The notes beneath the pieces were generated by a model, which made no database searches, was not told the origin of the DNA, and saw only the letters and a list, made by a program, of their open reading frames with translations. Of a DNA stretch of 64,000 nt, positions 10,076 to 19,878 are shown piece by piece. The DNA lies in assembly GCA_949358305.1 (NCBI GenBank), contig OX442314.1:57917369-57981368 (forward strand), written 5' to 3'. Both the position numbers and the translations under genes were made by a program. The stretch's first letter is position 1; each line of letters begins with the position of its first letter. This DNA comes from Strigamia acuminata (taxonomy: Eukaryota; Arthropoda; Chilopoda; Geophilomorpha; Linotaeniidae).

Positions 10076-12358
10076 ATCGAGAGGGATCGAGAAACACCAT
10101 TCGCGCTTCCCGATCACGTGCCGACTCAGCACCCGCTGATTTTTCGAGCGGCATTGCCCGAAAAAATCAGAAGACTGAAGACGGCAAACAATACCTGATG
10201 GAAGTTGCGCCACGACTTCAGCAGATCAGCGCTGCAAGGATTTGGTGCAAAAGGAAGATTCATCGAGCGCCTTCACGTGGACGGTGTCGACGAAATCGAG
10301 TGGACGCTCGACGAGAGCCCCCCAGGACCGCTTGCAGCAGAGTTGCTGCACAACCAGTGGCCAGTGACGCCACGAGAGCGTCACGAGCGCAGAAGAGCGC
10401 TAAAGAGTACCGGAATTAATTACGGTGCTCTAACCCAATTGAGGAAGAACCTCAAGACGACACAACGCGAAGTCGTTAAACGGTATCGCAAATCCGTTCG
10501 TGACGGGAACCCACAACTTCCCGTCACACAAACCGAGCTCCACCAGTTGGCGCTCGCCGGGTGTTTTAACGATTTTCCGGGATTTTTCCCGTCCAAAGCA
10601 CTCCGAGCTGCCGCGGTGCAGCTTCGCGTCGACGAAAATCGACAACTGGCTCGAGAACACGAGGCAGAGGAGCAAGCGCGTTGCGCTCTCCCTTTTTATC
10701 AAGAAGATGGAATTCCGGCCCCAGCGGCCATCAATCCTCCGCCGCAAGACGAGGATTTGAGGGTGGGGCAACTCCCTCCGCCGGTTCCAGTCCGACCGAT
10801 GTTCCGCGAATCAAGCCGCGATCGAGAGGAACGTCAGAGGCGATCACGCCCATATTCGACTGACGCGCAGCCATCACGCCCGCAGTCGCGACGAGGACGG
10901 ACACCAGAGTCGTTTGGCTCGTCGTCTTCGCTGAGTTTCGAATCGGACTCCACAATTAAGTCCGCCCGAAGTAGCCGAACCGCCTCCACGTTCAAAGTGG
11001 ACAACCCGGCTACTCCATACGCCATGAGACGTGTCGTCGGTGATATTTCTCCCGACTGTAGCGTGCCTGTACCTGGACACGCTAGCCGCTTGCCCGAACA
11101 AGGTTATGTTTCCCGCTTGCCGGCTGGAGTTAGCAACCTGCAACTCCGGCCATTTTTCAGTGAGTCGTTCGGCCCACAATGGACCTGCTACGAGCAGCAA
11201 CCCATTAGAGCGCAGCAGGAAGTGCTCCAGAAGCTGGACGCATACCAAAGCGCCCAGATCGCCGAGTCGCAGAAGGACTGGCAGAGACTAGCTGAAAGGC
11301 TAGAAGTCTCCGACATCAATACCATTGATGATCCCCGTCTGATGGATTTTCAGCGTCAGCTAATTCCGGGGATGACTAGGGTGTTGTACCCTGGTGTTCT
11401 TCCTTCGCCAGGACAGGCGTTAGCGGCCATTACGTACCTTTGGACCGCGCCGATGGGCCTGTCGGAGAAGAAAGTCGAGCTGTGGTACCACCTCAGGCTC
11501 GACCCGCCTACGATCTTAGCCGAGCTAATAAAGCAAGTCGTAGCAAACGGTGAGACCGAAGAAGAGGCCGCCGTTCGGTTGCGAACCGAGTGGTCCTTTG
11601 CGAAGGCCACGGCGCGAATGACCGGAAGACCACCGCTTCCAGTTACAAGCGCCACAGCAGCTGCGTCACTGGCTGTTTTCCAGTCGGCCCAAGAGGGCGC
11701 TGGATGTTCATTTTGGCCAGAGAACGCCGGAAGTTCTCAAACTCCAGCCGGAGTTCAACGGGTAGTCGAAACCCGTCAGCTCCCCGGTGTGGGTCGAGCA
11801 CCGGGACGAGGCGTCACACCCTCGTCAACCTCCGCACCCGCGTTGGTTTTCTTGGGCCCGCAGTGCCATTTTGACGATGCCACGACGGAAGACTCACGTC
11901 CGCCGCCGCCGCCGCCAGCCAAGCCGGAGACGAAGGTCAAGCCGCTGAAAAAAGAGTCGGCTTTCAAGACCCTGATGCGCCTGTATCCGCACTTCTATTT
12001 GACGCCGGATACGCGAACACTGCTTAGCAACAACCACAAGTTGTCGAGGCAGGTGTTTATGTGGCTCGAGGACCACATCCGGGTGTTAAGCCCACCATCA
12101 GTGCTCCACGATCGACTCCTGAGAGCACGATTGGCGCCAGAGGATCCCATAGAGTTTGCGGCGCTAGGATTTTTCAACCGAGCGAACTCGGCGAGAATCA
12201 TCCAGGTTTGGCTTCATGTCAACCCTGGAATGGTCTCCGGACCAAACGCAGGTCGCGACCTGTGTACGGTTAACGAGCGGTCCAACCCGAGGGACGACAC
12301 CACGGATATGATGCGCCCGTTGACGCCTGAGCGAACTCAGACCATGGACGAATCATAA
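10076..12358 (+). CDS. Third ORF of element 1, unknown function
   Basis: From the acceptor at 10075 the frame runs 40 codons to a single TGA at 10196-10198, then is open for 720 codons to TAA 12356-12358. After the TGA there is no ATG until codon 10799, about 200 residues in, so translation from its own start is unlikely. UGA read-through, a different splice, or a recent nonsense mutation are the options. The product is Arg/Pro-rich and soluble-looking: no signal peptide and no transmembrane segment, so not an envelope protein. It contains an RS-rich block (about residues 205-270), Pro runs, and a better-conserved-looking C-terminal 130 residues with an amphipathic pattern (MRLYPHFYLTPDTRTLL). 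No family recognised. Confidence 0.6.
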
Positions 12359-12397
12359 ATTGGTTCGTTCATTTTCTCTCCATGTAAGATTCGTCTT

Positions 12398-12410
12398 AAA
12401 TGGGGGGATG
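12398..12410 (+). promoter_or_regulatory. Polypurine tract, element 1
   Basis: AAATGGGGGGATG lies immediately upstream of the 3' LTR, the expected place for plus-strand priming. Confidence 0.8.
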
Positions 12411-13394
12411 TGTGGTGATCTCAAAATATTCACCAACTTAGAAGATTAAATTAATTATCTTCTAATTAATTTGACTGTGGCACACGCCAAGTCAGATCAT
12501 GTGACCGAGGGGAGAAATCCTCTCTAGGCACATATCACCCCAGGTTGTCCGGGGTGAAAACGGTTATTAGCCGTTATGGTGCAATATGGTGTAATAACCA
12601 CTAGTTGCACCCATTTGAGCTAAGTGCGCAGGTTTTCTGCGCAATATTGAAGCGTGCTGGGCTCGCGTCTTGGCTCAAATCGGGACTCTGAAAAATACAA
12701 CAACAACCTCAACATCACTGCGATATTTGCTCCGACAATACGTATTGATAGAGGACCGTTGTAACTCAGTTTCATCTGCTATCTTTGTGTCATCCAAAGC
12801 ACAAAGCCAGCAATTCAGCTTGAATTAGCCGTCGCTAATTCCAGCTATCGAGAAGAAGAAGTTTCCTGATCCAAGTGAACCATCGCCATCGTTGCCGCGC
12901 AAACGGCAACCATCGCCATCGTACCTGGACCAGACGCCTACAGCCGTCAACCACCGCCGCCGAGCCGTCGCACGAGCCGTAGAAGAAACCCACGAGAACC
13001 ATCGTCTTCGACCATCGTTCGTGAGTTTGCCGAGAACGAAGACATTTGCCTTCGATCAACAACATCTCGTTGTTTAAGCGCCATTTCTGACGCTTTGTAG
13101 CTTGCAACAGTCGTTGCAAGCCCTTCCTTTGTTTCATTGTTTCCCGCTCATTTTATTCTTGCGACTTGTTGCATATCGTGATATTCATAATCATTATTAA
13201 TATATATATTGTAATTTAAACCGAATAAATAATTGTGTGATTTTTATTACCATAATAAACTGTCTTTTTATTCCTATTTTCGTAAACTTAACCCTAGACA
13301 AGTTTCGGCCGCGATATAAGTCTTGTTAAGCATTCACCTGCGGTTTCGTGCTTATTTATTAGAAATAAGTGCGATAATAACCCGGATCGCAGCA
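12411..13394 (+). repeat. 3' LTR of element 1
   Basis: Copy of 1005-1988 with one difference noticed (A at 12901). Followed by CTAT, the right target-site duplication. Confidence 0.95.
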
Positions 13395-13440
13395 CTATTA
13401 AAGAAATTATTAAAAACAAATATATAAACAATGTTTGCAC

Positions 13441-14195
13441 TATACTTACATTTCTCAGCTCATTGATATACTCCTCCAATGCTTCCTTAACCGCTAACAA
13501 GGCTGTATTAGAAAGATCACCATTTTCTCTTTTATTGAGAAAAAACAGAATGCAAGTTACATATCTATTACTATTTGCTGTTCATCGGTCACAGCAGGTT
13601 GAGTCGCAATGTGGACTGCAGAAACTGAAGGCATGGGTACCAAAATTGGCTGACACTGAGAGGCAGCATTTGGAATAGCTTCACCAAGATTAAAATTAAA
13701 ATTTGGTGGATCAGGAGGCATCGCAGGAGTATTATATCGACCTGTAATATTAACTTGTGGAATTCTAGGTGCAACAATCGGTGCAGCCGATACACCGTCT
13801 GGAATAACCCCATCCTCACAGTCCAATCAATCGAAAACCAACACTCACATTTGACACACAATACGCAATAGATTCCAAAAAATCTATTTCATTCTACTTA
13901 CCATCTTTCTATAAATGACTTAATGGCTGTATCATTCAATATGTAGTATTTACTTTTCAACTCTTGAGTCGCATGACCTCTCATTTCTTGCCCAAAACAA
14001 ACGGTTGCTGAATGATCCACTAGCAAGAGAGCTACAACAAAATGTATGGACAAGGTGTGTTTACCAAGAGTTGCAGGCAAAGACGAATGCCACGATTTTA
14101 AACTGTTATTAGTACAATGGTGTAATTCGTAGACACTGACTCGAGTTGGAGTAACTTCTGTTATCCAGTATGAACGATAGTAATTCCAGTGTCGC
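13441..14195 (-). pseudogene. Family A: upstream exons, MULE-like transposase piece plus novel exons
   Basis: Minus strand. The block 14195-13902 encodes a segment matching the MULE transposase C-terminal pattern (WITEVTP...TNNSLKSWHSSL, then FVVALL), ending at donor GTAAGT (13901). A Pro/Asn-rich exon follows (about 13836-13563). Across a very short intron comes an exon ending ALEEYINELRN with donor GTAAGT near 13440. The next exon would begin at the acceptor TTTCTTTAATAG that element 1 split. Family B (21421-22678) shows the same exon order, with YINELRDVE at the matching position, supporting a real ancestral gene. It is broken by the 12.4 kb insertion and by lesions in its 3' exons. Confidence 0.6.
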
Positions 14196-14349
14196 AATAC
14201 AACGATGATGATGTATAAAAAACAAGAGCAAAACGAGGAAAACTTATTTCTGCTTATTATTGAAATTTTTAACAAGATTAATTATTCTCATTTTAATCAA
14301 ATTACAAAACTAATTAAAGACAACAGTTGGATTAATCGAGTGTTACCAT

Positions 14350-14700
14350 TCAGCAATCTAAGAAATGAGCCGCCATTAGTAAATCGAGAAGAATTGCTGG
14401 TTCTACATTGAATGAAGGCGCTTCCAGCGGGCTTTCCCCGTATTGGCCTTTATAAGCCAAAAATTCGCACACCTTTTTAAGCACGACGCTTGAAATTGCA
14501 TACAATTGCACTTTATTTATCTCATCGTTGGTGCACTCGCCCGGTCCGATGAGCATCGCCTCGATGGTTTTCGACAGATTTGCATGTTTGCGCAGAATTA
14601 TAAATTCCGTTCCGTCAGAAGAAACGAATTTCACGCACAGAGACTGTGGTCCTTTGCAGTCGCAATCTCCATAAACATTCTCAACTTTACAATCAGTCAT
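14350..14700 (-). CDS. Elongin-C-like protein
   Basis: 116-aa ORF, ATG at 14700-14698, TGA at 14350-14352. It aligns by eye along its full length with elongin C (BTB/POZ-fold adaptor, about 112 aa): VKFVSSDGTEFIILRKHA near the N-terminus, AMLIGPGE with the following N-E-I-N segment in the middle, then the invariant-looking end LLMAAHFLDC. Elongin C links BC-box/SOCS-box substrate receptors and elongin B to Cullin-2/5 ubiquitin ligases, and takes part in the elongin transcription complex. The copy is intronless and clearly diverged, which suggests a retrocopy or an expanded paralogue. The frame is intact. The slightly longer GTG-initiated frame (14709) is not needed. No clear promoter or polyA signal seen. 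Confidence 0.85.
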   Translation of the reverse strand: MTDCKVENVYGDCDCKGPQSLCVKFVSSDGTEFIILRKHANLSKTIEAMLIGPGECTNDEINKVQLYAISSVVLKKVCEFLAYKGQYGESPLEAPSFNVEPAILLDLLMAAHFLDC

Positions 14701-16407
14701 GGTAATCACAAATCTGCTTAATTTATCAAATTTCTATTCAACGACCTTATTGCGTCTCGACAAATCAGTAAGTGGTTAAACCCTGCCATAACTTCGGTTA
14801 AATAGTTCGTCTTCAGAATATGTCCTACGTGCGTTACTTTACGTAATCACTACGTTATTGTTTTAGGATTTTGTAACGTCGGTGTAACGTAAGCAACAGC
14901 ACTGCACTGCACGGAGCTTGTGTGTTTTACATACAGTTGCCACCTAAATAGTCATAAACTATTTTAAAAAAATTCAAAACAATTTTTTTCAATAACAATT
15001 CCTTTTTCCCCTTTCACAATCTCTTATCAGTTGGTATTTGTTGACCGACTCTGTGAGAGCCGTAATGGTGATCAAGGGCCAGGATTTGTTATGCAGGTTC
15101 ACTTTTCAGCAACAGCTTGTGTATGAGCTGGTATATTCAGTGATATAAGATATCAGCCATCAGGCTTAGTGAAAGAATGAAGAAAACAAACAAACAAAAA
15201 ATATTCACTTATACACTTTATTTTGTCTTCCTTCTTATTTTCATATAAAATATTATTTTGTTGTTTTTTAAACTTTTTTGATCAACTTGGTCATTTAGTG
15301 TTTCTACCTTGTTGATATGGTTTTTTTCAACATGGCTGTGATTTTCCTAATGACAAAACTAGCAGTATACTTGGTGTTTGGTTTTCTTACTCGGTGTGGA
15401 CGAGTACGAGGCTGCATAAGTGTTTGTGGTTTTCGAGGTTTTTTTTTCAGCTTTTTTAATTCTTAGCTGATGTCTATGTTTAGACTTTACAAATTCAGAT
15501 TCTTGTAGAAAGTTGTTACGAATCAACCCAGATGTATTGGTTGATTTGATCTAAATTTGCGCGCATGGGAAATGTAGCGCAAACCAGTGGGCTCGTTCGT
15601 AGATTTACTCGTTTGGTGCCGCCGTCAAATATGGACATTGGGCGGGAAGTAAACCTAAACTCGCTGTAACACCATTATTTGTATTCGACGGGCTCAATCT
15701 CACTTTGTGGGTCTTTACATTTAAAAAGAATGAGTATGCACTGAGAAATTATCAAGCAGGTGGGCGAGAAATGTCACAGGCATGCGAATTAAAAGGTGGG
15801 CAAAAAGCAGCGCTATTACGGTTAAAATGGAGGTGCGCTGTTGAGGACGCGATGTTTAAATAATAGTGACATTCCCAGCTCTCTCTTGAGATGTGACTCT
15901 GTTGAGAGAGGCATGAGAAGTGTTGTTATTGTGGTCAGCAAAGCTATAAGTAGCCTCTGATCATGTGACCAGAGGGACCAAACTATTGTTGTGAATATTA
16001 ATTCTAAAAGGAGGGGGAAAGTAGAATGAGTCACTTAACAATGATATGCGCAAGAAACTTCATGCGCATATATTGTTAGAATGAGTCGGCATCAATGAGT
16101 CATTTAGGTTAAAATGAACAGAAAATAATATAAAATGTTGGAAGAGTTTAACTAGTGAGGAAAAAGGGAGGGGCAAGGTCAAAGAAACAAAGTAGAACAA
16201 CTTAAAAATACTAAGATGAAAGAACAGTGAGAAAAAGGTAGGAATTAATGAATTATACAAATTAGGAAAAATTAGAATGGGGTGTGAAAACCATGCCCGT
16301 GACAAAGTGTTCATAATGGTGGGTTCAATATAACGCAAAATATTTTTGAAAAACTTTGCAGTTGCACAATTTTTTGCGCGTTTAATTACTAGTATTCTAC
16401 GTTTATT
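14701..16407. other. No supported gene
   Basis: AT-rich sequence with only short ORFs. A lysine/arginine-rich minus-strand stretch near 15320-15470 looks weakly coding but is interrupted. Nothing else is supportable. Confidence 0.4.
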
Positions 16408-16887
16408 CTACGACCCGAACGAAGAAATTGAACAAAGATCTTTCACTCGATCTTGCAAACAAAACACGCAAGAAATGTCGAATTTTTTCTCCACTGACAA
16501 ATCTTCCGATTGCGAAAGATTTCGCGCTGATTGGGTCACGTCCAGTCGTCCATTCACCGTCCAGCAGGAACACTTTGTCGCGACTTTCGCCAATTGAGGT
16601 GTGAGAAGGCCAAACACGTTGTATGATAAGTGGAAGAACCAATTGGAAAGTTCGTTTCCAACGTGTCTAATGAAAAGGTGCAACGACGGATTGGAATATT
16701 TTGGAGTGGCCAAAACGTTCAATTGATTACAAATTTTAATTTCAATTCTTGACCAATTATCGCGCAATATCTCTTCTACATCACAGTCGAAGCAACTTCG
16801 AGTGTTTATGTAATTTCTCCATAAATGAACCGCAATTTCGACGGACGCAATGTGCCGGAAGCTCGGCACGTCCAAAATGAATTTCAT
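16408..16887 (-). pseudogene. Truncated copy of the intronless unknown family
   Basis: Minus-strand ATG at 16887. The frame matches the first about 150 residues of the intact member at 46242-47693, including LIRHVGNELSNWFFHL, the segment WTVNGRLDVTQSAR and the ISCV.CLQDR segment. It then diverges and ends after ISSFGS, so the C-terminal two thirds are missing. Upstream sequence is also conserved with the copy near 28430-28660, so a gene-plus-promoter unit was duplicated. Function unknown. Confidence 0.8.
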
Positions 16888-16930
16888 GCTTATAGGATTG
16901 TGTGGAAATGACAAAGTAATCAATTGTACG

Positions 16931-16942
16931 TCTTATATATCT
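16931..16942 (-). promoter_or_regulatory. TATA-like box of the truncated family copy
   Basis: Minus-strand GATATATAAGA lies about 45-55 nt upstream of the ATG at 16887. The intact and the third copy have a TATA-like motif at a similar distance, which suggests a conserved core promoter with a very short 5' leader. Confidence 0.6.
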
Positions 16943-17169
16943 CCCTGTGAAAACTTTGTAAGACCGTTCCGCTGGACGTCTTTACGACGTGTAACAAGCC
17001 GCACGTTAATCAAAGAAAGATTAAAATAATGATGAAAAACCAAAAATATTTTGATTTTATTTGCTGCTTCGATAATTGATTTAATCAATGTGACTAAATC
17101 GATTGTTCTGTGGTGACGGAGCAGTTTTCACCCTTTGCAAATACCGTAATGTGAAAGAAAAAACGGAGT

Positions 17170-17267
17170 GGTTAAAAAGGCAGAAATTCTGCCGAAATAA
17201 CCACGGGTTAAAAAGGCAGAAATTCTGCCGAAATAACCACGGGTTAAAACGGCAGAATTTCTGTAGG
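17170..17267. repeat. 36-bp tandem repeat built on a palindrome
   Basis: Two exact 36-bp units (17170-17205, 17206-17241) and a partial third (17242-17267). Each full unit carries GGCAGAAATTCTGCC, 7-bp arms around a central A. Purpose unknown. Confidence 0.85.
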
Positions 17268-17299
17268 TTCCACAGAAAGATGTAAATTCCGGATACATA

Positions 17300-17580
17300 T
17301 AATTATTTTTATCTGTTCATTAAAACATTAATAAACTTGTATTTACTTCGCTGCATAGCACCTACACGATCTGCATACGTGCAGAGCGCAACATCCAATA
17401 GGGATGTTGATCATAATCGGAAATTAGTATAGATTTTCTATTTTTGGAATATATTGGAATATATATATTTTATATTTGTTAAAAAATTAAAATTAACCAA
17501 ATTAAAATTTTCTGGAAACAAATATAAAATTACAAACATTAAAATAACTGCTAAAATTTAACAAAAAATAAATGTAAAAA
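17300..17580. other. AT-rich spacer, no gene seen
   Basis: No ORF or structural signal that I can support. Confidence 0.5.
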
Positions 17581-17585
17581 TTTTC

Positions 17586-17658
17586 ACACCCAACAGGATT
17601 TGAACCTGTGTGGAAAGATTCCTGGTCCATTGCCTTAACCACTGAACCACCACTACAA
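17586..17658 (-). ncRNA. tRNA-like sequence (pol III A and B boxes)
   Basis: On the minus strand TGGTTCAGTGG matches an A box and GGTTCAAATCC matches a B box. The T-stem ACAGG/CCTGT pairs perfectly around TTCAAAT. A 7-nt anticodon loop would be CCAGGAA, giving AGG (Pro), but position 33 is C rather than U and the acceptor stem pairs poorly. It is better read as a tRNA pseudogene or SINE head than as a functional tRNA. Confidence 0.5.
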
Positions 17659-17664
17659 ACTATT

Positions 17665-18120
17665 ATTGTCTTCATGAAGACAGTCATGTTGTTGAACGAA
17701 GTTCTGATGTCATATGTCATGTGATATCAAAAGAGGAAATGACATCATTGAATCTCAAATGGTAAAATTGAACTTGGATCTTGGAACTATTTTTTACCTA
17801 GCAACTGTTGTTTACAGTATTCATACACTAGGCCTGATTGCTCAGATTTGATGTATACACAGACAAAATAGTGCCAACTTTCAGCTCATTGTTTGCATTG
17901 TTGGCTGTTCATGGAATGAAATTATTTTAGGGTCTCATTCAGCATGATATAACAATCCTTCTTGTTTAATATTACAACAATCTGTGATAGCTTATTGGTG
18001 CTCTCCCCTTGTTAATTCCTAGAAGAAATAAGTTATCAAAAAAAATTTGAATTACAAAATTAAAAGTTAAAACAAACTTTTCCTCGTCGATGCGACGTTC
18101 CTCTTCTGCACGGCCTGTAG
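17665..18120. other. No supported feature
   Basis: AT-rich sequence with no coherent ORF or repeat recognised. Confidence 0.4.
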
Positions 18121-18129
18121 TCTTTTCAA

Positions 18130-19136
18130 TTCAATGATCTCCGGGTTGTCCATTGTAGCAAGCGTTCGAATAAAGCAATATGCCGGTCCTAAGTTGAACC
18201 CATATGTTGGCCAAGCGCAACCCCTGGGTGATTTGATGAAATTCCTTTAAATGTTTATAAAATGATTTTCTCTTGTCGCGAAGACCGGCCATGAAAGCGC
18301 GTGTTTTGCCACGCATTGATACTGTGACCAACTGGCAGCCACCGCCAGTTGACACTGGCAACATCAACAAGAGGATCCTCAGCAGCTCCTACGACGTATC
18401 GTCGGAGCTGCGTCCTGATTGCAGCCAATCAGGACAGAGGATTACACAAGGTCTCCTCGTGGCTTGACAGCCATCTTGGAGACAGTTCGATCTCCAGTCC
18501 CATGCTGACTGGTTGTAAGAGCTCTACGATGAAGGAGACGATGGCGACTGCCGTCGCAACACGAGGCGTGATCGCTCTCAAGTCCGACATGACTTGAGGC
18601 GACTCGTTGGCCGTGCTGCGAGGCACGGCAAGGCAAATGTAATCCGACCACGCTGCCCATGTGGTCCTCGACCATGTGGTCAGCGGTTGGACTGGGCTGG
18701 GTTGCTGAGAGAATGGCTGTGGTGCCGGTTTGGAGTTTGGTTCTGGCGCCTCGGCGATCTGCTACGACTAATGCGACGACGCCGGGTTGGAATTCGGCTG
18801 CGGCGACGACGACGCGGAGATCTGCTGTGGGTAACGCGACAATTTCCGTGCCGGCTAGGACTAACGCTACGGCCACGACTCGGGGATCGGCTGTGGCGAA
18901 CGCGACCGCCGCGACTTCTCTGACCGCCACGGCGGCCCCTTCTTTGTCCTTGTTCCACAAAGTCTAAACAATGTCTGGCTTCAATTGTCATTGAGACATG
19001 CTCGTTCGTCTCTTGCTTTTTTATTCCCCGCTGCCGTCTTAGCTATCGATTTTGCGCCCCTTTCCCGTTGAATCCTGCGTCGTTCATCATACTCTTCCTC
19101 GTTTTCGTCCGGTTTCGGGCCAGCCTTTTTGGGCAT
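18130..19136 (-). pseudogene. Degenerate Arg/Ser-rich coding region
   Basis: An ATG at 19136 opens a 51-codon acidic/basic frame (MPKKAGPKPDENEEEYDE...) ending at 18981. A second frame overlaps it by the sequence ATGA and encodes an RS-rich tail (RSRGGRVRHSRSPSRGR and similar) to 18680. Further GC-rich frames run to 18130. The segment EYDERRRIQRERG...AK faintly resembles a bZIP basic region, but the key Asn/Arg positions do not fit. The frame changes suggest decay. No function assigned. Confidence 0.35.
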
Positions 19137-19677
19137 TGTATCTTTGAAAAATCAGACAAAGGAATATTAGTAGAGGTCAAGCCCTCCACCTGGTGATTTT
19201 CTTTAAAGTACTAGTATGTTTTTAATAAATTGGACAAGCCTATTGTTAACAACATTTATTGCCTAAGCTGTAATATAATTAAAAATTCTAGAAACAAAAC
19301 GATCTCTGAGATCGGTTAAATGTTTTAAAAGAAAGAGAAAAATGTAATATTAGTAACTGAAATCATGATTAAGTTTATGAAAGTCAATAATTTCCTAATT
19401 AACCACTGAATAGGAAAAATTCAAATTGGAGTTAAATCAGCAAGGTATTTGTCTAAACTAATGTTACGTTTTAGGATTTCTGCGTCTTGATTATTTATCT
19501 CAGTTATGGCGTCATGACACGCTATTAGAACAAAAAAAATAATATTATATCATAAAAATAAATTATAAAAGTTTGATTTAAGCAGAATACTGTTTTGGTC
19601 TTCAATTACTAAAAAAAAAGAAATTATAATTATTCTTAATGGGAAAATGGTAAAGGAAAAATAAAAAATTAACATAC

Positions 19678-19791
19678 CTCGTTTGTATTTTCTTTGCAGC
19701 TGAATGTTATAAGCAGGTCTGGCTTGCCACACTTTTGAACAATGGCCATGGCGTCCTGATAGCTCTGTGGCATAACTCGGGACCAATCTCT
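19678..19791 (-). pseudogene. Helitron-like N-terminal domain fragment
   Basis: Minus-strand frame RDWSRVMPQSYQDAMAIVQK followed by CGKPDLLITFSC matches the Helitron_like_N (rolling-circle Rep-associated) signature, where YQDAMAIV and GKPDLFITFTC are typical. It ends at a GTATG donor-like sequence. Only about 38 residues are recognisable. No Rep or helicase motif is present nearby, so this is a fossil. Confidence 0.7.
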
Positions 19792-19878
19792 CATCGTTTC
19801 CAAGCTGAGCACGCTTATTTAGTTTTCACAAAGCATCTTCCAATCTCGACCTGGACGTTCGTCAAGACTTTTGTTGCT

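Larger units (their letters stand above)
1005..13394 (+). mobile_element. Ty3/gypsy LTR retrotransposon, complete (element 1)
   Basis: Two 984-bp direct repeats starting TGTGG and ending GCA bracket gag, pol and a third ORF. A 4-bp target-site duplication CTAT lies at 1001-1004 and 13395-13398. The PBS directly follows the 5' LTR and a G-rich PPT precedes the 3' LTR. Pol order PR-RT-RNaseH-IN defines Ty3/gypsy. The only LTR difference I noticed is G1495 versus A12901, so the insertion is recent. gag and pol are uninterrupted, so the element may be competent. It landed at the 3' splice site of a family A intron. Nothing envelope-like is visible. Confidence 0.95.

Noticed and set aside
10205-12358. 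Third ORF of element 1 as an envelope gene
   Set aside because: No signal peptide, transmembrane helix or furin-like site seen.
17586-17658. Functional tRNA-Pro gene
   Set aside because: C at position 33 and a poorly paired acceptor stem; more likely a pseudogene or SINE.
18131-18991. bZIP transcription factor or SR protein gene
   Set aside because: Key basic-region residues missing and the frame changes; composition alone is not enough.
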